Shown one piece after another: positions 1 through 35,800 of a DNA stretch of 64,000 nucleotides. The DNA lies in NCBI GenBank assembly GCA_036365455.1, contig JAWQUS010000016.1, forward strand, positions 14,717,001-14,781,000, in the 5' to 3' direction. Position numbers and translations under genes: made by a program. The notes beneath the pieces were generated by a model that saw only the letters and a program-made list of their open reading frames with translations, was not told the origin of the DNA and did not search any database. Position 1 is the stretch's first letter, and every line of letters begins with the position of its first letter. Origin of the DNA: Macrosoma leucophasiata. Taxonomy: Eukaryota > Arthropoda > Insecta > Lepidoptera > Hedylidae.

Positions 1-1090
1 TTGAAATAATTAAACATTAAATTTGAAATATTCCGTGGTATCATACTATGTGTAGATACTATATGGGTGTGGCGATGATTCTATTTTCCAGTTGATTATT
101 TTTGCTGAAATCCATAGCGAAATGATTTCCACAGCCAGCTACGAGTCCATGATTTTAAATTAAGCTTAAGGAAAATAGGGATACAATAAAATGGACTTAC
201 AGCCATTATAATCAATTTATTAACAAAGTTTATAGTGGTTTACAATGTAAGTTTAGATTTTAATGTATACATTAAAGTATAACACAATCAATAAAAAAAA
301 TTTTTTTTCTGCAAACGTCTTGCATTATTGAATTATTAATACATACTACTTAAAGTTATTTGTCTAAAATTTCGTGGATGAAATCATAGATTTATTATCT
401 ACTTAAATCTATGGATGAAATACAACTTGTAACTTCACGCTCGGATTAGCCTCTCAAGCAACGAGAAAATTATATACCCTTAGAAACTTTATACCTACCC
501 GGGCATAATTTATTTAGTATGATTGAAAATAATATATGTTAGTTCATATTTTAAAAAAAACTCGATTCTTTAAGACATTCTCAATTAATAAAATTTTATT
601 GTCACCCTACTTCAACACTACTGATAACGATATGATAGAAACAAACCTATTTTAAATTGCATAAATCAATGTAATTCAATTTAAGACTATTAGAAATACC
701 TAAAGTTAACATTCATTAATTTGTTTAAAACACTCACTTATAATTTTAGCAAGATATTAAGCGAAAATACAACAAGAATATGTCTACAGTGATTCGACAC
801 AAAAATTAAGATTCAAACACTTGTTCACGTGAAATCTTTGGTCACTTCCTGGATGCCATAAGCTAGCACATCCTCCAAGTATGCAATTATTTACCATTGC
901 TACAAACTTTAACGAATTATAATCGAAAACACAACAAAAACATAAAAACGAAATAGCGAACATCCGCCACATTAGACCGATCTGGTTTTGACATTACTGA
1001 TATATATTTTTTTTCAATAATATATTTACGGCCACGGATTCAAGTCCTTAACAGCCAATCTTCAGTAATTTTTATCTTCATTTTATTATG
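1..1090. other. AT-rich upstream flank, no gene seen
   Basis: I see no coding-like reading frame, RNA gene or repeat with clear ends here. The stretch is AT-rich with frequent stops in all frames. It lies more than 850 bases upstream of the drk start codon and could hold distal regulatory DNA, but nothing in the sequence shows that. Confidence 0.5.
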
Positions 1091-1606
1091 TTAATGAATA
1101 TCCATATGGAAGATGACGATGATTGGATCGGAATATGATGAGATGACTCCAGTAAAGTGATGGGGACTTTACTAGGAGATTTTACGAAGTTTTGAAGGCA
1201 ACATGAAAAATCACTTTTCACTTATAATATCACTTTCCTACGCCCGTGAACGTTATCGAAAAAAATTTTTTTTTTTGCGTTTTTATGTGTAAAAATCCCA
1301 CCATTTTTACACATAAAAACGCGACTATACACAAGTTTCGAAAATAATATGACGCAGTGACACAGCTCTTTTCCGCGTTCCCGCCAAAACTCCCTAGAAT
1401 GTGATTTTTATCATAAAGCATTCGATAATGTCCACGAGTGTATGAAAGTGATATTATGAAGTGAAAAGTGATTTTTCATATTGCCTCCAAAACTTCGTAA
1501 ATACTCCAAGTAAAGTCCCCATCGCTTTACTGGAGCCATGCCATCATCTCATCATATTCCTCATGGAAGCATTTAATCATCGTCATCTTCCATGGATATT
1601 CATTAA
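1091..1606. mobile_element. Foldback element with ~170-bp inverted arms, TTAA at both ends
   Basis: The left arm (about 1091-1262) is repeated in reverse at about 1435-1606. Shared blocks run from the outer end inwards: TTAATGAATATCCAT, GGAAGATGACGATGATT, GGGGACTTTACT, GAAAAATCACTTTTCACTT and AATATCACTTTC. The right arm has a small insertion relative to the left. The loop holds a second hairpin, GCGTTTTTATGTGTAAAAAT and its complement, at about 1277-1322. TTAA occurs at both outer ends, which would fit a TTAA target duplication, but because TTAA is a palindrome it could equally be part of the inverted repeat. No transposase is encoded. The element ends 336 bases before the drk start codon. 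Confidence 0.7.
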
Positions 1607-24133
<22,527 letters not shown>

Positions 24134-25921
24134 TGTCTGCGCGTCATCATCCCTTGCCTCTCTACCGTTGCTGAATCGTCTCGTGTGCCCTTTAGTTCCA
24201 CATCAAACCCCGCCCATGGCTTGATTACAATATAAAACAACACATTACAATTACATCTCGTCGCTATGCCTCTAGAAAGTCACGTTTTCAATTTTAACCT
24301 TATGACAAACTAGATAAAGTGCAATTTTAATTAACATTTGACTGCAGTAATCAAGGCCGTGGACGGAGTCGTTTTTGATGTTTGAAAATGTTTATGGTGC
24401 TTCACGTCCTACATTGTATCAGTTATTATGATAATTGTTCGCAATCAATATTCACTTTGATATTTTTTCCAAAAAGCTTCTCTATGTCCATTTGACATAA
24501 TTGGATACTGCCCGTACTTTTAACAGTTCTATGATGTTCATTGGTAGTACAAAATGCGTTTCGTGTCTCATTTTCGTGTTCTGTGACGAATTTATTGTTG
24601 TCTTCTCGTTTTTTTTTTTAATTATGACAATTTGTCGGACGAAAGCTAACTTTTGTCCGCATATACGTGCCAGAATGTTATTTATAGTTTTTTTTTAAAT
24701 ATATGCTTTAGTAATATAAATAATAATATACGAGAGGGATCAATTCAGTTATCATTATCCGCTGAACTCCCATATTATAGATTCTTTTATCGAAGTGATT
24801 TTTTTTTAAAGTTTGACCATTATTTATCCTTTTTATTAGTGTATAATGCTCATTTCTTAAATATTTACCATTTTACATGCTAGTTAAGTAATAGTTTTTA
24901 AGTTCGTTTTTATTTCTGTCATAAATTGATATTCAAATATGTAATCTGGTTTCATGCATACGGACGCGTGTGCGCGTCAATAGTACATTCTGAAGCTTAG
25001 TTCTCCTTAGAAGGAAGATTTGTGTTACGCACAAATTTATAGAGCCCCTATATTTTATATTATTATTTATGTGGTCGTTTTATATTGGCGATATTTTCAT
25101 AAGAGTGGATGTACAGCGAGGATTTTTAGATCAATATTTTAATATCAATGTATTTAATGTAATGACATGCTTTGTACGGCTTTTGATGTGTTAATTTGAA
25201 GATATTTTTTTTGTTACCCGTTTTAGTGTTTTAATAAGACAGTAATGGAAATTATCGTGAATAATTCGAGTGTAGTAACGTAATAAATATGTGGACGAGG
25301 TAGTACGTAGCGACTACTTGAAAATTATTAATACGGTAACGTTTTAATCTGACAAATGACGCAGTGTGGCAGCCGGCCGTGTCATTGTACTTAGTTAGAG
25401 TTTAACAATGTAGTCAAGAGAATTTGGAAAATTAATAACTTTGAGTGCTCGTTGATCCAATGTAGATATTTATTTTTGTTATTGTAATGTACCCAAAATT
25501 AATATTTATCTATTTTAATCGTAATCGAAGTTTTTGAACGTACATTAAGCGTAAGACGGTACTGCGTCGACGTAACAAAATGTCCGCGTTTTTTACTTTC
25601 CGTATACAATTTTAATCCTTCTGCGAAGCATTCAAACTGTGTGTATTATAGTATAAGGGTTGATTGATGCATGGCGACGCTAGTCGTGTTGCGGGTGATT
25701 GGTCCGCGATCGCTCCGATATACGCTGAAATGTCCATAGTGTTGCTTCTCGCTGTAGTGACAGTAAATTTGAAGGCAATTTATATAAAATCGGAAGTGCT
25801 ATAATCTATAATAATCAAATATTTAAATAATTAAGTTATGATTCTCCAATATTGTGGAAGATGTATAATATTTTTTACTAATAAATTTAATATTGTATAC
25901 CTGTGTTTTTATTTGAATAAA
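24134..25921 (+). other. drk 3' UTR (inferred) with candidate poly(A) signals
   Basis: No other gene intervenes after the drk stop. AATAAA hexamers occur at 25282-25287, 25880-25885 and 25916-25921. The long T-rich stretch before them is typical of a long 3' UTR. Which signal is used cannot be told from sequence alone. The open frames here (for example 24501-24698) lack any support. Confidence 0.45.
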
Positions 25922-27240
25922 TTCATGCATTATAGAATTTATAGATAGTCATTCACAGTGAGGACTAGATGAGCTGAACAAAAAGTTAATATATATATAT
26001 AAAACCATCTAGTAAGTTTTAAACATGTATAAAGTTATGTTTTTATCAAATTGAATAATAACAGTAACATTTACTTAACTGTGACTGCGAAATGCGTTGC
26101 ACAAGCGTATTTTTGTCATAGTTAAAATTATCAGTGTGGACAGATTCCCTCATAATCTGACAGAAAAATTTAGGTTAACTTTAACATTAACCAGCGCAGC
26201 TCGGCCAGTTACAATCAGCATTTAAAAGTTATGACGTCATTAAGAATTTGCAAATGGTGCTCATTGCAATTGCAAATTCTTAAAAATATTTTTTATTAAA
26301 CCGGTACTTTATCAATTTTGTTAAAGTAAGATTATGCAACCCAGTCTTAGATTAACAATTATTGGACCGATTGGTGCTACAAGAACAAAACGTCATGTAA
26401 ACATCTTAATCATTATATATATTTTCTCTTTATATGAAAAAGTTTTGTCATTAAATTATAACGACCATAACCTATTTAATATCTTGCTATAAACCATTGT
26501 ACTTGTCGGATGAAAGAGCACTACTGTCTGAGATACAAGCTTGTCGCTTAGTTCAGACGCATCTGCACGTTGTAAATCGTGATTTTTTAGCAAATTAATG
26601 AATTTATGATTATTTAAATGAGTATAAATAAAACAAGCTCAATGGTCAACAATAATTATATTTTGTGTAAAATATTTTAACATTTATTAAATCATTGACA
26701 TCACTCTAAGTTAGCAATAATATTATATATAACAGTATAACAACAAATAATATACTTATAAACTAGCACTGTTTGAACATTGGTAGAATAGTAAAATATT
26801 TATTATAAATCCTCTTGATAGATATAATTATTATGACACTTATGAAACTTAGTAACTTACGTTTTTCTTTAATAAACAGTATGCCGAAAAGGGTTTTAAG
26901 ATGTGTATATTTAAATAAGTTAAGTCACATGCACGTAAACGGCCTGAGTGAAAATAATAAATCCAGCAGAAAACAATGGTGATATTGGATAATTTTTCGA
27001 TTATTTTCCCCATCGTGAATGAGATCTCTGTTCATTAATTGTTATTAAATAATATTTTTACATATTATATTTTCTCTACGTTTATTAAATTAAGACAAGG
27101 AAGTCTAAATATCTACACTACTTATATAACATTTAAAACTAATAAATTGGTGTCAAAATAGTTCTCAGAACTACTTATTACAGGCCATAAAAACCTCATT
27201 CGTAGTTTGATTCTTTAAATAATAATAAATAATACAATAT
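25922..27240. other. Intergenic between convergent drk and Ucp4
   Basis: AT-rich with a short TA run near 25989. No gene or bounded repeat seen. Confidence 0.45.
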
Positions 27241-27242
27241 AC

Positions 27243-27335
27243 ATAATAATGGCAACCCTTGAGATACGTCCCACTGCTGGGCCTGAGTCGCCCCTTTTTG
27301 GAGGGAGGAGCAGGCACGAGTCTCTCCCCTTTATA
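27243..27335 (+). repeat. Family K fragment
   Basis: AATGGCAACCCTTGAGATAC, GTCCCACTGCTGGGCCTGAG and TCTCCCC are shared with 12190-12245. Confidence 0.5.
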
Positions 27336-27581
27336 ATAATTGGCAAAGCAAACTGCTTTCAAACGCATATTATGTATGTTTTCCAAAATATTCTTAATAA
27401 ATATGCTTCAACCTACATTGAAGAACTGCAATGCACTTAGTAAATTCACATTTTGTTTATTACAAGGTCGGTTAACACAATTTAACTATCTAATGAATAA
27501 AGCTTGCCTAAACCTCTACAAAACATCACCGACTAAACTGCGTACACTGTAAACACAAATTGATACATGCACCCATGCAAG

Positions 27582-27797
27582 TAGGGATGCAACATCGTTC
27601 TTATAAAAACATCGATGTTTGAATACATTGATTTTGTATAGTCAACATCGATGTTAAAAAATATCGGTAAAGAAGACCGATACACCGATGTTTTTTTTTC
27701 CGTGATCTTTAAGTTTTGTCGATGTATCGGCGATACATCGTTCTCCAAAACATCGATGTTTATGAAAGATATGTAGGGATGCAAACGATCATCCCTA
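27582..27797. mobile_element. hAT-type MITE with 8-bp target duplication
   Basis: Bounded by TAGGGATG on the left and CATCCCTA on the right, flanked by CATGCAAG at 27574-27581 and 27798-27805, an exact 8-bp duplication. The inside is made of short palindromes such as AACATCGATGTT. It has no coding sequence. TIR style, 8-bp duplication and 216-bp size fit a non-autonomous hAT element. Confidence 0.88.
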
Positions 27798-27805
27798 CAT
27801 GCAAG

Positions 27806-28839
27806 CCAATCATTCAATTTTAACTTGAGGGTGGTATTTTATGGATCATATATCTTATGGATCATACACACTACTTATATTAAGAAACATCAGAATTTAA
27901 AATAGTATACAAAACTACCTGTCAATTCCATTAATAATAATTGAGTTCCAAAAATTCCTATTATTTTGACGTCTATCACATTGTTGTGTTTTAAATAACT
28001 TGCTGCATCATAGCTGCATCCGTAATCACAGAAAAAAATTTTTTTTTTTCCACAATGACAGTAAGTGAATATTGTTACCTGTAAACATTTTCATAAAATC
28101 CAAAGATTTCAATGTAGTTGCTTAAGCGGTTGGGCCTCTGAGATGGAAATGACGAGACCGTGTATTACCACCTGACCGGAACACAATACCGCTTTCTCAC
28201 ATAGGCACTTTACGTGATGCTAATAATCGCTATATTTTATTGTTTTAGGATAAGCGGAAAGTTCCCTGACTGTACATAAAAAACTACATTAAAATTATTG
28301 TCACCAACAATTCCATATTATTATCTAACGTCGGATCACAATGGTGCAGAATCTCGCTAAGAATGCTCAAGATAAGGGACGACAGTTCTAGATTATGCTA
28401 TGCATTTGATATTGAACTCTATCGCTACGAAATAATGTACACGTTTGTGTAGCGTAAAAAAAGGTAATCATTTACCTGAGTTTGTGCTACTTTGCGCACG
28501 CACATATTAAACTAAGAGTATATTATTTATTCCAGGACAGGTTCCTCTTTTTTTTTTAATTTACAAAAGGTATCATTTTATCACCTACTCTGGTCAATCG
28601 GTTTTGCGTCAATGTGAACAGACTAGAAAAAAATATTGGTTATATCATTATCCTAAGTACTTATCCGAAAACTCAATTATTTCATAACAATCCATGACTT
28701 ATCCTGTGACATTCGTATAACTTGTCTTTTTTAGGAAGGAAAACAGATCAATTACTAAAGGTATCACATCTTTCTTAACAATCTAATATTCTCATACATT
28801 GATTATAAAACAAAAACTATCAGAAGTTGAACTGAAACT
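27806..28839. other. Intergenic, one family A fragment
   Basis: A family A piece lies at 28125-28230 (TGGGCCTCTGAGATGG, CGTGTATTACCACCTGACCG, GAACACAATACCGC). The rest is AT-rich without support for a gene. Confidence 0.4.
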
Positions 28840-29004
28840 TTGAGGCAGAAGCATTGGAATCTACTCATTGGTGCATCTCAAGTTGAGTTTGAAGGTACCT
28901 ACAAAGAAGAATTAAGAATCACAATGACCCTTACAAATCCACCCAGATATGAACCGCAGAAAGCATTTGTGTTTGGCAAGACAGAGAACACAATTATAAA
29001 TTAG
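28840..29004 (+). pseudogene. Coding-like block of unknown origin, 54 codons
   Basis: One frame reads LRQKHWNLLIGASQVEFEGT, then YKEELRITMTLTNPPRYEPQ and FVFGKTENTIIN, followed by TAG. The residue make-up is protein-like and unlike the surrounding AT-rich frames, which are rich in Ile, Lys, Tyr and Asn. A stop lies only 9 bases upstream in frame and there is no ATG, so it is either an exon whose upstream splice I cannot place or the remnant of a retrocopy. AATAAA occurs at 29259-29264. I do not recognise the protein. Confidence 0.35.
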
Positions 29005-29309
29005 TTACAGGCACTTTTTGTGTTTTGCGAACTCCCAAAGCTACATGTACTTAAATATTAGGTACCTACACTCTGCCAAAGCAGTCAGGTAGCTAAACTA
29101 GTGACTTACTGAAGTATGTAACATATAATTGAAACTTTAGTAGCATGAAACACGTCGGTTTTTATTTAATTTTCAAACTTATACCTAAGCAAAATTCATA
29201 ACAGGTTTTCTAAACTTTAGTCCATGCTTCATTCTCCACAACAGATTTCATCACATAAAATAAATGAATTTATATTGCAACGCACGATCTTTTATGAACT
29301 GTAAGATTA

Positions 29310-29642
29310 TTTATTGCAAAGAAAGTGAATAAATTTATTATTATTAAAATTACGTTTTACATCACTTGCAAGCATTCATTCGGATTCGGCATGCATGTAA
29401 ATATGAAGGGAGCAATGAACGTAAGGTTTGTACAAACCGAGATATTTCTCGCTTCACGCTCTCTGATACACGATCTTTGCCTGAATATACGTGCTTCCAA
29501 TGCCATCGTAAATCCATTAAAAAAATAATACCCCCGTAGTAAAAAAACCGTTAAACTTATTTGTACTATAATCCTACTGAGTAGATTCCGATCTGTCTAA
29601 ATCTAACTAAACCGGCAGTTGAAAATTATTAAAATACAAATT
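29310..29642 (-). terminator. Ucp4 3' UTR (inferred) with poly(A) signals
   Basis: On the - strand AATAAA occurs at 29339-29334 and 29315-29310, about 305-330 bases after the stop. These are the first good hexamers, so the transcript probably ends just beyond them, at about 29290. Confidence 0.4.
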
Positions 29643-29817
29643 TCAAAACGTGTGCCCGCCTATAGCCAGCATGATGTTTTCGAAAGCTACCCAATTGATC
29701 AGTGCCCATGGCCCTAGCCGCATCCACAGTGGTAGGAAACCCTTGTACAGCGAGAGTATGCCTTCGTTCTTCACCGATTGCTGTAGACAGTCGATCATGC
29801 CGCGGTATAAGGTGCCT
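29643..29817 (-). CDS. Ucp4: Ucp4 coding exon 6 (residues 259-316 and stop)
   Basis: Acceptor TCAATTTCCAG, then GTLYRGMIDCLQQSVKNEGI, LSLYKGFLPLWMRLGPWALI, NWVAFENIMLAIGGHTF and TGA. This is the typical last helix and end of a UCP4. Intron 5 before it is 4.9 kb. Confidence 0.94.
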
Positions 29818-32800
29818 CTGGAAATTGAAAAAAAAAATATTCTGAGTATTTAGTATCTCGTATACTTAAGTATTGCGTATTTACTGTGTCAGCAGTCTAG
29901 GGGTAGTAGGCCAATAAACCACACCGCGGACACTCCGCTAAAATTCCATACAAACTCTTAATTTGGTCTCTATTACACAGCATCAATCACTGACGTGTAT
30001 TAACACGTGCACCTGTGTGCGTAGCACGTAGAGAATACCAAACGTCGTCCATAAGAGGGGAGGAGGTTGGGTGAGGCGGGGAAATCGAGCGGGACGTCGA
30101 AGTGTCCAATCTATACGTAGTATTATTACATATTCTCTGACTATACGCTTAGGTCCAGGGCTCGATCCTCAGTAGGGATAAGTGCTATTAGATAAGGTAG
30201 GCAGTAGTAAAGTATTCTTGAAGTTCAATTCCTTCTTTTTTTTTTTCCGTAAACAGATTTTTTCATGGAGGTATATAAGGCGTTGGAATGTGATGTCCCC
30301 ACCGCCCACCAACCAGTTGAGGAGAATTTATTATTTTTTGGAAGGGTTATGTTCAGTAGACGACTTTCGGTTGAAATGATTTGAATTTTGGAAGAATTCG
30401 GATGATGATGACATAAATCATGATAATTGTAGTTGGTAACTAAACATAGGAGTTTGGAAGAGTCTGAGTATGTTTGGGCTAAGTATCTACTCATAATAGA
30501 TAAAAATTAATATAACTACGTTAAGAAATACCGACATCAAAACTCGGTGCCAAGCCTTAAAAAAATAATTATATTTTAATCACTTAAATATGAATACGAG
30601 CAAATTAATATACAGAACAAAACGTAACCGGCGAATCGTGGGTGCTTGCTTGTTGTATGCTTGAATTCATGCATTTACCTCTGCCTACCCCGTCGGGGAT
30701 TACAGGCGTGAAGTTACGTTTTAATACAATGAAATGTCTACTTTAGTGATTTTGGCTTGGCACCGACTTCAAACCTATTAGTAAATAGCACATATAAATA
30801 ATAGGTAGTTTATAATTTACAATTAAATCTTCAATATTTTTTACTTTTCAGTTTTGAAGTCGGTTTTTCCTAACGTAGTTATATTTATTGAATACTTTTT
30901 AGTTTATTGCTGCATTGCCAATTAGATTAATGTTCACAACTGTTAAATTTGTAAATTCTGACTCTTTTAGCTTCGTGACAATTAGATACCTAATTTAAAT
31001 TGTTTAGGTGTGTCGATACAAAATTATTACACGACTATACGAAATCAATGAAAAAAAATGTATCCACGAAGGAGTAAATAAGTCATCGATGAGTAAATGT
31101 GTCATTGTCACTTGTTGTCATGCGCATTAGGACTATCTAGGACGTCAGTGGATTCAATGCACTGTATGACAACTCACCGTCTATTCTTATTCCTTTAGTC
31201 TGAGGTGAAAGTAAGAAAAAAAAATGCTCATGAAATGAAAACTGATGGGCCTATCGGAATCAAATTTTTATGGGACCAATTTGAATCTATTCCGCATCAA
31301 ACAAAAAATGAATTACGTAAATCGGTCCAGAAATTTCGGCGAAATTCACGTACATACATAAAAAAAATATATACCGACCGAATTGATAACCTTCTCGTTT
31401 TTTGAACTCGGTTATATATGGATTAAACTGGCAGTTAGAAAAATTACATCACATCGTACAGTACATTAAAACTAGAAAGGACTATAAAATATTAAAAAAA
31501 AAACAATTTCTCTCCAAACCAGAAAAGGACGGTAGTATGACAGATCCAAAAAATATGGAACAAAAGTTCACTGTCGGGGACGATGACTTCGTTATGTTTA
31601 TTGGCAAAAGGAAAGCCAAGAGTATCTAAACTACTTAAGTGCGGATTGCATATTCGAACCCTGGACGACAGTAGACTTTTTTCTCGACTTTAAAAAAACA
31701 TTAACGTATTAAACGAGTTCTTACGTAATATGTTCTTTTTTCAAAACTACAATTAAACCACAAAGACAATTTATTTCGAAATATTTAGTGAACCTAATTC
31801 ATAATACGATGCTGGGGCGAGCAACACGGAGTGTTCTGCGATAAGCGCGGCAAGAGGCATTGCCTTACGCGGATCAATGAAAGATTCTGTAAGTAGGTGG
31901 CCCACTAGCCTACATTAGCTGATCCGCACTGGGGTTAAATGTGATCCATTTATTTCTTTATCTTAGTGGCATATTGGGCTTAGGGTGGTCCCTATTTTAG
32001 TGCGAGATCAACCTACTCCCATTGAAAAATAAATAAATCTCTTAAGGATTATTTTTGTGTATACTCGGTAGGTCTGAGAATAGGTTGTTAACAATTTTTA
32101 AACCGAGGTTCGCTGGGACAGTTAGTAAAATTAAAATTTTTTTTTTTCAAATAATGTAAAAATATAAGTAAAACAAAGGCGCATATATATATATATATAT
32201 ACCTTATAGACTAACATACACATATTAATAATAACACTATGAACTATCGAACTAGGACTACTAGGAAACTAACACTATTTATGGACTCTTGATGGCGTTA
32301 CTTACTTATTCTGTGTCTAGAACAAGAAAATTCTAAAACACAATTTAAATTTCTTTTTATAAGTATAAAAAGTAACGTAAAGTACGTAGGACTCAACTTC
32401 AGACCTTTAGCTGCCTATTTCAATGTTGTTATTTCATTAGAACACTACAGCAACGATGACCCTTCTATATGGATAGAGAGAGATAGAAATTGTTGCTCAT
32501 CATGTTCACTTTACCTAGGTATTTCGAATGAGTAGCCCTATTCCATAACAATTGTGTGACAGAAAAGGTGTTCAAAACGAAAGGAAAAGGAGGTTGCATT
32601 GAGCTTGCGCCAGGCGAGCACCGACTTTGACCCCGATGTGCGACCTCGACCGAACGTTACGTCGGTACCTATTTACAAGTAGTTCGTACAACTACAATAC
32701 GCGCCCCAAATAGCATTCAACAGTCTATCGATTTTCCTAGCATCAATAGAAAGGTCAACTTTGTGAACTTACCTAATAAAATAAAACGGTTAACAGTTTG

Positions 32801-35800
32801 AAGTCATTGTTTTTATATGCAAATATGGAAATTGTATTGTTTATCTACATTTCCATTGAATCAAATAAATTCTATTCAAATTATTTATTGCGTTATGTCA
32901 TATTGGTACATAGGTGGTTTTGTACAATGACACCCTGTTAGGGCATAGCAACATAAGAGGGTAAACTTATGTAATAAGGGGAAAGTTAAATATTATCATT
33001 TCTTTAGATTAGAAATTTATATCATTTGAAGGTTTCACTCAAATAATAAAAAGAAATACAAAGTCTCGTATTCAACTGATCGTTTTAATATTACCAAAGA
33101 ATTATCAATTAAATTCTTACGGTCATCTTTTGTAATGATTGATAAATTATTGATCTTCTTTTTCTTAAAACAAGTGTTACTTTTACTGTGTCGAGCTTTG
33201 CCAAAAATGTTTGAAATCTGGCAATTACCTTTATTTGATTGTTAGATACTTATTGAGTGACAAAATAAAGAGTAATGAGCATCACTTAAATATCTTAACA
33301 TTTATTAGTTGGACGTTGAAAACTTTCTACCGATTTCATCATGTTATTTTAACGTAAGTAAGTATGGCTTCATTAATAAATTATACAACGTCGATGAAAC
33401 CCTTCAAAAGAAAACCCTTCCAAACAATAAATTATTCCGCTCCGGTCAACGTCGTCCTACAAGTGCTGGAAACCTATTAAACCTAATAACAGTGAATGAA
33501 CCAAATGACCGATTCATCATTATTTAATTAATGAAGTCAGCGAACAGTCTATTTGATACGTTTCGAACATAATATTTGTGGGTAAAACAGCAATTATTTA
33601 TCTAATACCTTTAAACGAGCAATTCTTGTATATATATATATATATATACAAGAACTGCCTCGGTAGCCTAGTGGTAGCAGGCCACTACTACTACGCTGAG
33701 GTCCTGGGTTCGATTCCCGGGTAGGGGGTTATCAGAGATAATGGTGAAAAAGCCTTTATCTCTGGTTCTATTGGGATTTTTCCATTTTCTGGAAATTTCC
33801 CAGTACCTCAAAGTTTGGTAATGTGCCCGGAGATGTCAACAGGCTCGCCACCTGTTACATGGGCCAAAACGTAACCGGCGAATCGTGGGTGTTTGCATGT
33901 ATGCTTGAATGCATGCATTTACCTCTGCCTACCCCTTCGGGGATTACAGGCGTGAAGTTACGTTTTATATATATAGAATCAAGATCTCGGAAACGGCTAC
34001 AACGATTTTCTTGAAACTTACAGATTAGGAGTTTTTCGGGTCAAGAAATCGATTTATTTAGGTTCCAGGTCCAAGAAAAGCTCGGTTCCAAGTTAATAAT
34101 AAATTTTCTTCATAACCGACGACTAACGCCATCTAATGATGAATAGAAGAACCATTAGTCTACGGAGCGAAGCTCGGTCAACCAGGTACTGGGTTTTAAA
34201 GGTAATAAGGTGGAAGACTGGCCAAGTACCTATGAGTCGGACAAGCGCATGAAGGCTTTTCATACCACTTCATAATAATAAATAACATTATGTACTAACA
34301 TAGTTATCAGGGAACTGGCCACTCGACCATATATATGGACATCTTATGCGGTTGTAATAAAAGGAATAATATAAAAATAATAAAAAATAATAGAAAGAAA
34401 TACAGGAACTATACTACCAGTAATGATAAATATGTGCAATTATATACCTACTTAATATAAAATACATTAAAAAGGACCAAAAATAAAAATAAACAATACT
34501 AATTCAAGGCCGGTTCCTCCACTCATTGTCCCCAGCATGCTAGCAACGTTCCCCTTCTGAATGGCAAGACTAATTCTTTGAGAGAGGAAGCCGCCAGCCC
34601 TGTGATCACCAGATGCATCACACAGTCGTACCGACAAATCCTTGATAAATGCTTTGACGCCAGTAATGATCGAATGTGATTAATTTCCTATCTCACCTGC
34701 CATCCGGTCCAACGGGTTGGTTCATAAGGCGCGTCTTCAGAACGTCGGCCGGCGTGCCCATGACGGCCGCCACGAAGCCCGCCGCGAACGCCGCCAGTGC
34801 GTGCACCAGCGGCGTGTCGGCCATGTCGAACTCTCGCAGTAGGAACTGCTTTGTGTAGTCGTATGCTGCCAGGTCACCCATGTTGACTAGAGCCGCGCGT
34901 TGCACGTTTGGTACAGCTCCTATTTTGTGAAAAAAACTGGTTGCCTGTAAAGTCGGTTTTACGGGCGAAGATTTTACGTGACAACGTCTTTTTCTCGGTA
35001 GAAAGGCATTCGCCGGTCCGGCAGACCTCTCTCTCGTTCGTTACGTTACCGGGCGTTACACTTTTTCATGAGTGACTCCGAGCCGCAACCGAATTTAAGA
35101 CGTTGTCACGTCAAAAAAAAAAAATAATTACTAGCTCCTGTCCGCGACTTCATCGGTGTGTAATTCTTAATTGAAATACAAAATGTCATTCCATATTAGA
35201 ACTCTAAAGGTTGACTTTTGAAACAAAAGTAGTCTATGACCTTCCTAGGGTCTTCAACTATTTCCATTCCAAATTTCATAAAAATCGGTTCAGATTGTCG
35301 TGAAAGTGGAATATATAGACAGACAAACATTTTGGCATTTATAATATTAGTAGGGATGATGCCACATAAGTCACGGGAATCGCCAGACGATTTAAATGGA
35401 GACAAATTTTATTAGGAGAAAGCAAGATGATATGTGAATGGCTGATATCAATCAAGTTTGTTGTAAATTGGCCGTTTTAATCATCTGAGGCAAGGGGCAG
35501 TTGCCTTTTCTCTACGCCCTTGAGTAGTCCTACTTAAGATCGTAGATATCTAAAGATCTAAGTTTTTTTTTTAATCTCAAATGTATCCCTGGAGTGACTT
35601 AAAATAATGCTTAGCCTTACTTTCATTCATAGGCACAATTAAAGAATCGTCCACATATAATCAAATTTAAATAAATCGATTTAATAATATATTTCGATTT
35701 TAAATAATCATTTTAGTTTAATATACGCGAGATAAATCCGAAAACTAGTTTTATTTCAATCAAGTTTAGCTTTTTTAACCACAAAATAAAGCGTCCACGT

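Noticed and set aside
24501..24883. Two overlapping + strand frames downstream of drk
   Set aside because: They are T-rich, hydrophobic by composition only, and lie in the inferred drk 3' UTR.
31480..31629. An exon ending DDDFVMFIGKRKAKSI that resembles an amidated neuropeptide site (GKR)
   Set aside because: There is no signal peptide or repeat of the motif, the frame upstream is a repeat with A-runs, and a GKR can arise by chance in AT-rich DNA.
32183..32201. AT dinucleotide run
   Set aside because: An ordinary microsatellite; noted in the intron entry only.
33654..33730. A functional tRNA gene in the family B head
   Set aside because: Clear A and B boxes, but the head is always followed by the same 240-base body and the 3' acceptor side does not close.
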